Source of the DNA: Streptomyces specialis
Lineage (GTDB): Bacteria > Actinomycetota > Actinomycetes > Streptomycetales > Streptomycetaceae
DNA: 64,000 nt
NCBI RefSeq assembly: GCF_001493375.1
Contig: NZ_LN929896.1
Coordinates: forward strand, 462,299-526,298
Reading direction: 5' to 3'
The position numbers and the translations under genes are program-made. Under the pieces are notes generated by a model. That model was given only the letters and a program-made list of their open reading frames with translations, was not told the DNA's origin and made no database searches. Numbering within the stretch: the first letter of the stretch is position 1; every line of letters begins with the position of its first letter. This document shows positions 16,705 to 24,104 of this stretch, piece by piece.

Positions 16705-17094
16705 GGCCGTTCTCCTTGTGGATGCTCGGTTGTCAGCGCCGGCCGGGTGACCGGCGCTCCTGACGCCCCCGCGCGCAGTGCCGGGGAGTGCCTGTGCGGC
16801 AGACAGCTCCATGGACCGAGATGCGCGGCCACCGGGGCGCCGAGAACGGACCGGGCGCCGAGGTGGCGGGGCATGCGAGGTCGATCCGGGAACCCGGATC
16901 GCCACGAGCAGTGTACGGGACCGCGACAGGGCCGGGCGACCGTCCCGGACGGCATGACCCTTCCGTGGCAGCGCCCGCCGTTACCCCGATCCACCCCGAA
17001 CGGGTGACGGGTTTTTCCACAACGTTCCGGTTGTCCACCGGGGTCCCCGCGAGCGCCGGGAGTACGTCACAGTCGGTGACGGAGGTGAGGCGTC
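16705..17094. promoter_or_regulatory. rpsB-yraN intergenic region, 390 bp, with hairpins and DnaA-box-like sequences
   Basis: Reading from rpsB: a GC hairpin in its probable 5' leader (arms AGCGCCGG 16734-16742 region and CCGGCGCT 16751-16758), a perfect 9-base dyad CGATCCGGG/CCCGGATCG at 16882-16901, and two DnaA-box-like 9-mers at 17013-17039. The yraN ribosome site GGAGGTGAGG lies directly before 17095. No gene is seen. It is one border of the inverted block discussed under findings. Confidence 0.5.
17013..17039 (+). repeat. Tandem DnaA-box-like 9-mers; left copy of an inverted repeat
   Basis: TTTTCCACA (17013-17021) and TTGTCCACC (17031-17039) each match the Streptomyces DnaA box TTGTCCACA at 8 of 9 positions and lie in the same orientation 18 bases apart. 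The whole 27-base stretch is similar (22 matches in 25 aligned positions) to the reverse complement of 21787-21813 on the far side of the yraN-M23 block. Confidence 0.6.
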
Positions 17095-17481
17095 ATGAAT
17101 CAGCGAGGTGCGCTGGGCCGCTTCGGCGAGGACGTCGCGGTGCGGCGGCTGCGGGACGAGGGGCTGACCGTCCTGGAGCGGAACTGGAGATGCCGTGCGG
17201 GCGAGATCGACATCGTGGCCCAGGAGCGGGCCGCCGGCGGCCGGACGCTGGTGGTGTGCGAGGTGAAGACCCGCAGGGCCGGCCGGTTCCAGCATCCGAT
17301 GGCGGCGGTGACGCCCCGCAAGGTGGAGCGGCTGCGCCGGCTCGCCCAGTGGTGGCTGAGCGAGCGATGGCTGACGGTGTACGCGGCGCCGCCGCCCGGC
17401 GGGGTGCGGATCGACCTGGTCGGCGTGGTGCTGCCCGAGCGCGGGGCGCCGCTGGTCGAGCACGCGCGGGGGGTGGCGTGA
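17095..17481 (+). CDS. yraN: YraN/UPF0102 family nuclease-fold protein (128 aa)
   Basis: Small predicted PD-(D/E)XK nuclease-fold protein; the core residues are in RAGEIDIVA and VVCEVKTRR. It is almost always next to comM and dprA, which suggests a DNA processing role, but its activity is not established. A GGAGGTGAGG ribosome site precedes the ATG. Its stop overlaps the comM ATG by one base (TGATG). First gene of the plus-strand yraN-comM-dprA-whiG series, which runs opposite to its usual direction relative to rpsB. Confidence 0.92.
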   Translation: MNQRGALGRFGEDVAVRRLRDEGLTVLERNWRCRAGEIDIVAQERAAGGRTLVVCEVKTRRAGRFQHPMAAVTPRKVERLRRLAQWWLSERWLTVYAAPPPGGVRIDLVGVVLPERGAPLVEHARGVA

Positions 17482-19094
17482 TGGCCTTCGCCCGCACGTG
17501 CGCGGTCGCCCTGGTCGGTGTCGAGGGCGTGGTGGTCGAGGTCCAGGCCGATCTGGAGCCCGGCGTCGCGGCCTTCTCCCTGGTGGGGCTGGCCGACAAG
17601 TCGCTGAGCGAGAGCCGGGACCGGGTCCGGGCCGCCGTCATCAACTCGGGGGCGCAGTGGCCCCAGAAGAAGCTGACCGTGGGGCTGAGTCCGGCCGCGG
17701 TCCCCAAGTGCGGCAGCGGGTTCGACCTCGCGGTCGCGTGCAGTGTGCTGGCCGCCGCCGAGCGGATCGACCCGCGGGTGATCGCGGACGTGATGATGAT
17801 CGGGGAGCTGGGGCTCGACGGGCGGGTGCGGCCGGTCCGGGGGGTGCTGCCCGCGGTGCTCACGGCCGTCGACGCCGGGTACCGGCAGGTGGTGGTGCCC
17901 GAGCAGACGGCGGCCGAGGCGGCCCTGGTGCCGGACGTGGCGGGGCTCGGCGGGCGCAGCCTGCGGCAGTTGATCGCGGTGCTGGCCGACGAGCCCGTGC
18001 CCGAGGAGCCGGAGCCGGACGAGGCGGGCGGCCCGTTCGTCGCGCCGGGGCCCGGCTGGGGGCTGCCGCAGTCCGGCGGCCTCTTCTTCCCGGTGGCCGG
18101 CGAGCATCCGCCCGACCTGGCGGAGGTGGCGGGTCAGCGGCTGGCCCGCCGGGCACTGGAGGTGGCCGCGGCCGGCAGGCACCACCTGCTGTTGAAGGGC
18201 GCGCCCGGGGCGGGCAAGACGATGCTGGCCGAGCGGCTCCCCGGGCTGCTGCCGCCGCTGACCACGCAGGAGGCGCTGGAGGTGACCGCCGTGCACTCGG
18301 TGGGCGGCTCCCTGCCGCCGGGGCGCCCGCTGATCGACCGCCCGCCGTACTGCGCGCCGCACCACTCGGCGTCGATGGCGTCGCTCGTCGGCGGCGGCAC
18401 CGGCCTGCCCCGCCCGGGCGCGATGTCCCTGGCCCACCACGGGGTGCTCTTCCTCGACGAGGCGGCGGAGATGAGCGGTCAGGTGCTGGACGCGCTGCGG
18501 CAGCCGCTGGAGTCGGGACAGGTCGTGGTCGCCAGGGCGGCCGGAGTGGTGCGGATGCCGGCCCGGGTGCTGCTGGTCCTCGCGACGAACCCGTGTCCCT
18601 GCGGGCGGCACGGCGCGCCCGCGGGGGACTGCGAGTGCCTGCCCAGCACGGTCCGGCGGTACCGGGCCCGGCTGTCCGGGCCGCTGCTGGACCGGGTGGA
18701 CCTGCGGGTGCCGGTGGAGCCGGTGAGCCGCGCGGAGCTGATCACGGGGGGCGGTGGCGGGGAGCCGACCGCCGTGGTGGCCGAGCGGGTCCGCGCCGCC
18801 CGCGACCGGTCCCTGGCCCGGTACGCGCGGACCCCCTGGCGGACCAACGCGGAGGTGCCCGGGCACGAGTTGCGCACCCGGTGGTGCCCGGAGCCGGGCG
18901 CCCTGCTCCGGGCCGAGCTGGACATGGAACGCGGGCTGCTCACCGCCCGGGGGCTGGACCGGGTGCTGCGGGTGGCCTGGACGGTGGCCGACCTGGCCGG
19001 GCACGACCGGCCCACCGCGTCGGACGTCGACGCGGCGCTGGAGCTGCGCACCGGGCTGCGGCGCGGCGCGGGTGTCGCGGGCAGCCTGCCGTGA
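17481..19094 (+). CDS. comM: ComM/YifB family Mg-chelatase-like AAA+ ATPase (537 aa)
   Basis: Residues 1 to about 190 form the Lon-protease-like N-terminal domain (ALVGVEGVVVEVQADLEPG, FSLVGLADKSLSESRDRVRAA). The AAA+ domain has Walker A GAPGAGKTM, Walker B GVLFLDEAAEM and the C4-like CPCGRHGAPAGDCEC insert. In naturally competent bacteria ComM is a hexameric helicase driving branch migration during uptake of foreign DNA; its role in Streptomyces is not known. Its stop overlaps the dprA GTG by four bases. Full length for the family. Confidence 0.93.
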   Translation: MAFARTCAVALVGVEGVVVEVQADLEPGVAAFSLVGLADKSLSESRDRVRAAVINSGAQWPQKKLTVGLSPAAVPKCGSGFDLAVACSVLAAAERIDPRVIADVMMIGELGLDGRVRPVRGVLPAVLTAVDAGYRQVVVPEQTAAEAALVPDVAGLGGRSLRQLIAVLADEPVPEEPEPDEAGGPFVAPGPGWGLPQSGGLFFPVAGEHPPDLAEVAGQRLARRALEVAAAGRHHLLLKGAPGAGKTMLAERLPGLLPPLTTQEALEVTAVHSVGGSLPPGRPLIDRPPYCAPHHSASMASLVGGGTGLPRPGAMSLAHHGVLFLDEAAEMSGQVLDALRQPLESGQVVVARAAGVVRMPARVLLVLATNPCPCGRHGAPAGDCECLPSTVRRYRARLSGPLLDRVDLRVPVEPVSRAELITGGGGGEPTAVVAERVRAARDRSLARYARTPWRTNAEVPGHELRTRWCPEPGALLRAELDMERGLLTARGLDRVLRVAWTVADLAGHDRPTASDVDAALELRTGLRRGAGVAGSLP

Positions 19095-20254
19095 GCGGGG
19101 ACGAGGAGACCCGGCGGGCGCGGGCGGCGCTGGCCCGGACCGTGGAGCCGGGCGACGAGGTGGTGGGGCGGTGGCTGGCGCGGCTGGGCCCGGTGGAGGT
19201 CTGGCAGGCACTGCGGGCGGACGGCCCACCGCCGGAGGGGATGTCCGCCGACCGGTGGGCCGGGCTGCGGTCGCGGGCGCGGCACGCGGAGCCCGGGCGC
19301 GATCTGGAGCGGATCGTCCGGCTGGGCGGGCGTTTCGTGTGCCCCGGTGACCGGGAGTGGCCCAGCCAGCTCGACGACCTGGGGGTGGCCGCACCGGTCG
19401 GGCTGTGGGTGCGCGGGGCCTGCTCGCTGCGGTTCGTCTCGCTGCGCTCGGTCGCGCTGGTGGGCGCCCGCGCCTGCACCGACTATGGGGCGCATGTCGC
19501 CGCCGAGCTGGGCACGTCGCTGGCCGAGCGCGGCTGGACCGTGGTCTCCGGCGCGGCGTTCGGGGTGGACGCCGCGGCGCACCGGGGTGCCCTCGCGGTC
19601 GGCGGGTCCACGGTGGCGGTGCTGGCCTGCGGGGTCGATGTCCCCTATCCGGCCGCCCACGCCGAGCTGTTGGGGAGCATCGTGGGCGGTGGGCTGCTGG
19701 TCGCCGAGCTGCCGCCCGGCGACCGTCCGACGCGGTCCCGGTTCGTCCAGCGGAACCGGGTGATCGCCGCGCTGACCCGGGGCACCGTGGTGGTCGAGGC
19801 GGCGCGGCGCAGCGGCTCGCTGATCACGGCGCGGCAGGCCGGGCGGCTGGGGCGGCACCTGATGGCCGTGCCGGGCCCGGTCACCTCCGGGCTGTCGGCC
19901 GGGACGCACCGGCTGATCCGGGAGGAGGCCACCCTGGTCGCGGACGCGGCCGCCGTCATCGAGCTCGTCGGGGACATGGGCGAGCTGGCGTGCGCGCCGG
20001 ACGAGCCGGCCGTGCCGCGCGACCTGCTGTCCCGGCCGGCCGGCGAGGTGCTCGACGCGCTGCCCGCCGACAGCGCGGTGGCGGTGGAGGAGGTGGCGCG
20101 CGGGGCGTGCACCAGCCCGGCGGCGGCCCTGGCGCGGCTCCGCGAGCTGAACACGCTTGGCTTCGTCGAACGGGTGGGCGAGCTGTGGCGGGTCTCCCGC
20201 GCCGGCCCCCGACACGCGGACGAGCCGCGAGCCCGCGCGCACGCCGGTGCGTAA
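19091..20254 (+). CDS. dprA: DNA-processing protein DprA/Smf (387 aa)
   Basis: Rossmann-fold single-strand DNA-binding protein that loads RecA. Conserved blocks are visible: VALVGARACTDYG, VSGAAFGVDAAAHRGAL, VAVLACGVDVPYP, RSRFVQRNRVIAAL and VVEAARRSGSLITA. The C-terminal winged-helix domain (about residues 320-375) is present. The GTG start at 19091 overlaps the comM stop. An N-terminal region of about 90 residues resembles the SAM-like domain. It is followed by 152 bases before whiG, containing two dyads that may mark the whiG promoter. Confidence 0.93.
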   Translation: MSGDEETRRARAALARTVEPGDEVVGRWLARLGPVEVWQALRADGPPPEGMSADRWAGLRSRARHAEPGRDLERIVRLGGRFVCPGDREWPSQLDDLGVAAPVGLWVRGACSLRFVSLRSVALVGARACTDYGAHVAAELGTSLAERGWTVVSGAAFGVDAAAHRGALAVGGSTVAVLACGVDVPYPAAHAELLGSIVGGGLLVAELPPGDRPTRSRFVQRNRVIAALTRGTVVVEAARRSGSLITARQAGRLGRHLMAVPGPVTSGLSAGTHRLIREEATLVADAAAVIELVGDMGELACAPDEPAVPRDLLSRPAGEVLDALPADSAVAVEEVARGACTSPAAALARLRELNTLGFVERVGELWRVSRAGPRHADEPRARAHAGA

Positions 20255-20282
20255 CACCACCGTGCGGGCAGCGGAACGTATC

Positions 20283-20361
20283 TGCGCATACCCGGGGGTG
20301 GCGCACATGCGCACCGCGATCCTGTTGTCACGCTACGCTCACAGGGTTCTGTCGCCAGAAC
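20283..20361. promoter_or_regulatory. Two dyads in the dprA-whiG gap, candidate whiG control sites
   Basis: GTTCTG TCGC CAGAAC at 20346-20361 is a perfect 6-base dyad 45 bases before the whiG ATG. Upstream, TGCGCAT (20283-20289) and ATGCGCA (20307-20313) form a second dyad with 17 bases between arms. The spacing fits operator sites around a promoter, but I cannot assign a regulator. Confidence 0.45.
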
Positions 20362-20406
20362 TCCACCCCCCGCACGCACTCCCCGCAGAACGGCTCACGA
20401 CGACGT

Positions 20407-21249
20407 ATGCCACAGCACTCCTCCGGGCCTCAGCACGCGGCTCCGGCAGCGCCGGCCGCGGCGGAGGGCACCACGGCCCCGGCGGCGCCCACCGCGCTCG
20501 ACAAGCTGTGGCGCTCGTACAAGGCCACCGGCGACGAGCGGCTGCGGGAGCAGCTCATCCTCCACTACTCACCGCTCGTCAAATATGTGGCGGGCCGGGT
20601 CAGCGTGGGGCTGCCGCCGAACGTGGAGCAGGCCGACTTCGTCTCCTCCGGCGTCTTCGGCCTCATCGACGCGATCGAGAAGTTCGACCCCGACCGGTCC
20701 ATCAAGTTCGAGACCTACGCCATCACCCGGATCCGGGGCGCGATGATCGACGAGCTGCGCGCGCTGGACTGGATCCCCCGCTCGGTGCGGCAGAAGGCGC
20801 GCGCCATCGAACGCGCCTACGCCACCCTGGAGGCGTCGCTGCGCCGCACCCCGACGGAGCCCGAGGTGGCGGCGGAGCTGGGCGTCACCCTGGAGGAACT
20901 GCACGGCGTCTTCAGCCAGTTGTCCCTGGCCAACGTGGTGGCCCTGGAGGAGCTGCTGCACGCCGGGGGGGAGGGCGGTGACCGGCTGAGCCTGATGGAC
21001 ACGCTGGAGGACACCGCCGCGGACAACCCCGTGGAGATCGCGGAGGACCGCGAGCTGCGCCGCCTCCTGGCCCGCGCCGTCAACACGCTGCCCGAGCGGG
21101 AGAAGACAGTGGTGACGCTCTACTACTACGAGGGGCTGACGCTGGCCGAGATCGGCGAGGTGCTCGGGGTGACCGAGAGCCGGGTCAGCCAGATCCACAC
21201 CAAGTCGGTCCTCCAGCTCCGTGCCAAGCTCGCCGACGTCAACGGCTGA
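20407..21249 (+). CDS. whiG: WhiG, RNA polymerase sigma factor for sporulation (280 aa)
   Basis: FliA-type (group 3) sigma factor that starts the switch from aerial growth to sporulation in Streptomyces. Region 2 is clear (YSPLVKYVAGRV, FVSSGVFGLIDAIEKFDPDRSIKFETYA, IRGAMIDELRALDWIPRSVR), region 3 follows (ARAIERAYATLEASLRRTPTEPEVAAELG) and region 4 contains the helix-turn-helix LTLAEIGEVLGVTESRVSQIHTK. An Ala/Pro-rich extension of about 25 residues precedes region 2. In other streptomycetes activity is held by the anti-sigma factor RsiG with c-di-GMP; RsiG is not in this window. The gene runs convergent with the M23 gene, overlapping it by 11 bases. Confidence 0.96.
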   Translation: MPQHSSGPQHAAPAAPAAAEGTTAPAAPTALDKLWRSYKATGDERLREQLILHYSPLVKYVAGRVSVGLPPNVEQADFVSSGVFGLIDAIEKFDPDRSIKFETYAITRIRGAMIDELRALDWIPRSVRQKARAIERAYATLEASLRRTPTEPEVAAELGVTLEELHGVFSQLSLANVVALEELLHAGGEGGDRLSLMDTLEDTAADNPVEIAEDRELRRLLARAVNTLPEREKTVVTLYYYEGLTLAEIGEVLGVTESRVSQIHTKSVLQLRAKLADVNG

Positions 21250-21736
21250 CCGGCACCGACCCGGCCCCCGACGGGACCGGGACGCCCTCGGTCGGCAGCA
21301 GCCTCGACGGCCCCCGGCCCAGCAGGCCGGGCGGAAGCTGCGACAGCGGATCGACGTAGGTCTCGCCCCGCAGCAGCCCCCAGTGCAGACACGGCCCGTC
21401 GCAGTGGAACGGGCCGCCCGCCGCCACCGAGCCGATCACCTCGCCCGCCGCCACCTCGGCCCCCTCGGCCACGGCCGCCCGCACCGGCTCCAGAGTCCGG
21501 CGGCCGGGGGCCGCCGCGGGCGCCCCCGCCGCGGTGGTCAGATCGACGCCGCGGTGCCCGGCCGACCAGGGAGCCGGCGGCGGATCCCAGCCGCGGGCGA
21601 CCAGCGGCCGGGCCGCACCGGCGGCTCCCGGCACCGGCCACCCGGCGAACGCGGGCTCCCCCGGCGCCCCGGCCCCGGCGGGCGCCCCGGGCGCGACGCG
21701 CAGCAGGAACGACCCAAACGCGGCGAGAACGGTCAT
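21239..21736 (-). CDS. M23/LytM family peptidase-like protein, apparently missing the domain core (165 aa)
   Basis: The conserved ends of a LytM metallopeptidase domain are present: WSAGHRGVDL (first metal His and Asp) and PCLHWGLLRGETYVDPL (late metal His; the first His of the usual HxH is Cys, as in several streptomycete members). Between them only about 25 residues separate GVDL from TLEPVRAAV, where related proteins I remember have about 55-60, including the DGRV..AG and central strands. This looks like an in-frame loss of roughly 30 residues, genuine or from assembly. The N-terminus is a weak signal-like hydrophobic stretch without basic residues. The equivalent gene in M. tuberculosis (Rv2891) also lies opposite to rpsB's direction next to it. 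Activity is doubtful as given. Confidence 0.7.
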   Translation of the reverse strand: MTVLAAFGSFLLRVAPGAPAGAGAPGEPAFAGWPVPGAAGAARPLVARGWDPPPAPWSAGHRGVDLTTAAGAPAAAPGRRTLEPVRAAVAEGAEVAAGEVIGSVAAGGPFHCDGPCLHWGLLRGETYVDPLSQLPPGLLGRGPSRLLPTEGVPVPSGAGSVPVSR

Positions 21737-21786
21737 GACGGCAGCCTGCCCCGCCCCACCCCGCCGCGACGGGCGAACCGGAAATC

Positions 21787-21813
21787 TGTGGACAACCCGG
21801 GAACGGTGGACAC
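21787..21813 (-). repeat. DnaA box and partner; right copy of an inverted repeat
   Basis: The minus strand of 21787-21795 reads TTGTCCACA, a perfect 9-of-9 Streptomyces DnaA box. A second related 9-mer (GTGTCCACC) lies at 21805-21813. The segment is the reverse-complement counterpart of 17013-17039. The surrounding 108-base gap (21737-21844) has no gene. Confidence 0.6.
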
Positions 21814-21844
21814 GGAGGCCCCCCGATCGGGTGAAACAGGTCGC

Positions 21845-22180
21845 TCAGCCGTTCCGCCCGCCGCCGAAGCCGGTGTCCTCCGGAAGATCGAGCTCACTGC
21901 GGTTGAGCTCCTCGATGTTGACGTCCTTGAACGTCAGGACCCTGACCTGCTTGACGAAGCGGGCCGGCCGGTACATGTCCCACACCCACGCGTCGGCCAT
22001 GGAGACTTCGAAGAACACCTCACCCTGCACCGAGTGCACCTGCATCTCGTAATCGTTGGTGAGGTAGAAGCGCCGCTCGGTCTCGATCACATAAGTGAAC
22101 AACCCGACCACGTCCCGGTACTCCCGGTAGAGCTTCAGCTCCATCTCGGTCTCGTACTTTTCGAGGTCCTCGGCACTCAT
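21845..22180 (-). CDS. DUF2469 family protein (111 aa)
   Basis: Small, highly conserved actinobacterial protein of unknown function, recognised from the opening SAEDLEKYETEMELKLYREYRDVV and the run FYLTNDYEMQ. The ATG at 22180 follows AGGGGAT; the frame open to 22213 lacks a ribosome site. In the usual actinobacterial order this gene is directly followed by yraN in the same direction; here yraN is 4.7 kb away and inverted. Confidence 0.9.
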   Translation of the reverse strand: MSAEDLEKYETEMELKLYREYRDVVGLFTYVIETERRFYLTNDYEMQVHSVQGEVFFEVSMADAWVWDMYRPARFVKQVRVLTFKDVNIEELNRSELDLPEDTGFGGGRNG

Positions 22181-22193
22181 GGCGTGATCCCCT

Positions 22194-22355
22194 TCAGCCG
22201 TGCGTTCCCTCATTGTGCGCCACTCCGGACGTCCGCACGCCGCGGCGGCCCGACCCGGAGCCCCGGCGCGCGATCCCGTCGTACGCCGCGCCCACGACGA
22301 TCAGCGCCGCGCCGGCGCCCGTGGCCCAGAGCAGAGGCCGCAGTCTGAGCCACAT
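22194..22355 (-). CDS. Small single-pass membrane protein (53 aa)
   Basis: Short gene starting MWLRLRPLLW with one hydrophobic segment (about residues 7-26, WATGAGAALIVVGAAYDGIA) and a basic, Gly/Ser-rich cytoplasmic tail. A GGGAG sequence lies six bases before the ATG. It fits exactly between lepB4 and DUF2469 (13-base gap downstream) on the same strand. I recall small hypothetical genes at this place in other streptomycetes. Function unknown. Confidence 0.6.
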   Translation of the reverse strand: MWLRLRPLLWATGAGAALIVVGAAYDGIARRGSGSGRRGVRTSGVAHNEGTHG

Positions 22356-22387
22356 CCTACACTCCCGACGCAGAGGCTGGTGGCGGG

Positions 22388-22987
22388 CTATGAGTAGCCG
22401 AACCCCGCCGCCCGTGGCAGCACACCGAACTCCCCCAGCGGCCACACGACGGCCTCGACCCGTCCCGAGACGGCGTCCCTGGGCACGGTCCCGGTCCCGG
22501 TCTCCGTCAGCATGCTCCGGGAGTCCCGCGAGTCCATCCGGTTGTCGCCGAGCAGGAACAGCTCGCCGTCCGGCACCTCGGCCGTGAAGTTCATCGCGGA
22601 GGCCGCGGAGTCCTCGGAGTCCCCGGCGAGGTAGGACTCGGCGACGGGGTCGCCGTTCACCGTGAGCCGCCCCCGGTCGTCGCAGCAGGCGACCGTGTCG
22701 CCGCCGATGCCGACGACCCGCTTGATCATCAGTGAGGGCCCCCAGTCGTCGTCCTCGAAGACGACGACATCCCCCCGGCGCACTTCCCCGCCGTCGATCC
22801 GCTGCGCCAGCACACGGTCCCCCGCGGCCACGGACGGCGCCATGGAGTCCGTGGGCACCGTGTAGGGCTGGTAGAGGACGGCGGCCAGCACGAACCCGCC
22901 CAGCAGCAGCACACAGCCCAGGCCCACGGCGAGGCCGGACAGCGTCCGGCCCACCCGCCCGGCGCGGCGCGGCGGCGCTCCGCTCAT
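22388..22987 (-). CDS. lepB: Type I signal peptidase, fourth of the cluster (199 aa)
   Basis: Cleaves signal peptides of exported proteins outside the cytoplasmic membrane. One membrane anchor (about 16-38) is followed by the catalytic Ser48 in PTDSMAPS and Lys89 in MIKRVVGIGGD, then the GDNRMDSRDSR box. This is the shortest of the four and lacks the long N-terminal and C-terminal extensions, resembling SipZ of S. lividans in position. The ATG at 22987 is preferred over the GTG at 22990 because GGAGG is then seven bases upstream. It begins 59 bases after lepB3. Confidence 0.9.
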   Translation of the reverse strand: MSGAPPRRAGRVGRTLSGLAVGLGCVLLLGGFVLAAVLYQPYTVPTDSMAPSVAAGDRVLAQRIDGGEVRRGDVVVFEDDDWGPSLMIKRVVGIGGDTVACCDDRGRLTVNGDPVAESYLAGDSEDSAASAMNFTAEVPDGELFLLGDNRMDSRDSRSMLTETGTGTVPRDAVSGRVEAVVWPLGEFGVLPRAAGFGYS

Positions 22988-23045
22988 CACGTCCCCTCCC
23001 GAAGAGTGCTCAGGAGGACGACCCTACCCAGCGCGGAGCCGCGGG

Positions 23046-24104
23046 TCAGCCCCTGACCTGCTCCTCGCCCGCCGCCGCCCGCGCGACGGCGCGGTCCAGC
23101 AGCCTGCGGCGGCGCCACAGCACCAGCGGCAGCGCCCCGGCCAGGCCGAGCGCGGCCGGCCCGGCGGCGGTGGCACCGCTGCCCAGGCTCCCGAACGCGT
23201 CGGGCACCGGCAGCGTGCCCCAGCGGGTCACGGGCCAGGCGATGACGATGGCGCGGCCCACCACGTCGTCCTCGGCGACGGTGCCCTGGCCGATCAGGTT
23301 CTGGTGGAACCGCGAGTCCAGCGAGTCCTGGCGGTGGTCGCCCATGACCCACAGCCGCCCCTCGGGCACCTCGATGGGCCCGAACGGCTCGTCGCCGCAC
23401 GGCGTGTTCCCCGGGTAGAGGTAGTCGCTCTCGTCCAGGGTCTCGCCGTTGACCATGACCTGGCCGTTCTGCCGGCACTCCACGGTGTCCCCGCCGACCG
23501 CGATGACCCGCTTGATCAGATCCTGTTCGTCGGCCGACGGCATCAGTCCGATGAAGCTCAGCGCGCTCTGGACGGCCGCGCCGACGCCGCCGCTCGACGG
23601 GGCCTCCGCGAGCCAGCCGCCCGGGTCGTTGAAGACGACGACCTCGCCGCGCTCGGGCTCGGCGCCGAACCAGGGGGTGAGCTTGTCGACCAGGACCCGG
23701 TCCCCCTTCTGGAGGGTGTCCTGCATCGAGTTCGAGGGGATGGAGAACGCCTGCACCAGGAACGTCTTGATGATCAGCGCCAGCACCACGGCGATGCCGA
23801 TGAGGAGCGGCAGCTCCTTCCAGAACGAGCGCTGCTTCGCGGCGCGCCGGCGCCGCTGCGTCTCCGCGTCGTCGTCCTCGGCATCGTTCTCGTCCTCCGC
23901 CTCGGCGGAGTGCGCGCCCTCCGGATCCGCCGCGGGATCCTCGCCGGCGCGACCGCTACCGCCCGGGCCGCCGTCCGCGCCGGCGCCACCGGAGCCGGTC
24001 CGCGCACCGGGGGATTCCTCGCCGGACGCGTCGCCACCCGGTTGCTCCGGACGCTCCTCCGGATCGCCCGAGCCGGCCCGCGCATCCACCGCTACATCCC
24101 CCAC
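23046..24104 (-). CDS. lepB: Type I signal peptidase, third of the cluster (352 aa)
   Basis: A very acidic N-terminal cytoplasmic extension (residues 1 to about 90, rich in Gly, Glu, Asp) precedes the membrane anchor LPLLIGIAVVLALIIKTFLV. The catalytic Ser126 is in PSNSMQ and the Lys in DLIKRVIAVGGD; the GDHRQDSLDSR box follows. A second hydrophobic segment near the C-terminus (LGLAGALPLVLW) suggests a two-pass topology, as in SipY of S. lividans. The GTG start at 24104 has GAGGAG seven bases upstream, so its N-terminal 149 bases really do overlap the end of lepB2 in another frame. Confidence 0.9.
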   Translation of the reverse strand: MGDVAVDARAGSGDPEERPEQPGGDASGEESPGARTGSGGAGADGGPGGSGRAGEDPAADPEGAHSAEAEDENDAEDDDAETQRRRRAAKQRSFWKELPLLIGIAVVLALIIKTFLVQAFSIPSNSMQDTLQKGDRVLVDKLTPWFGAEPERGEVVVFNDPGGWLAEAPSSGGVGAAVQSALSFIGLMPSADEQDLIKRVIAVGGDTVECRQNGQVMVNGETLDESDYLYPGNTPCGDEPFGPIEVPEGRLWVMGDHRQDSLDSRFHQNLIGQGTVAEDDVVGRAIVIAWPVTRWGTLPVPDAFGSLGSGATAAGPAALGLAGALPLVLWRRRRLLDRAVARAAAGEEQVRG

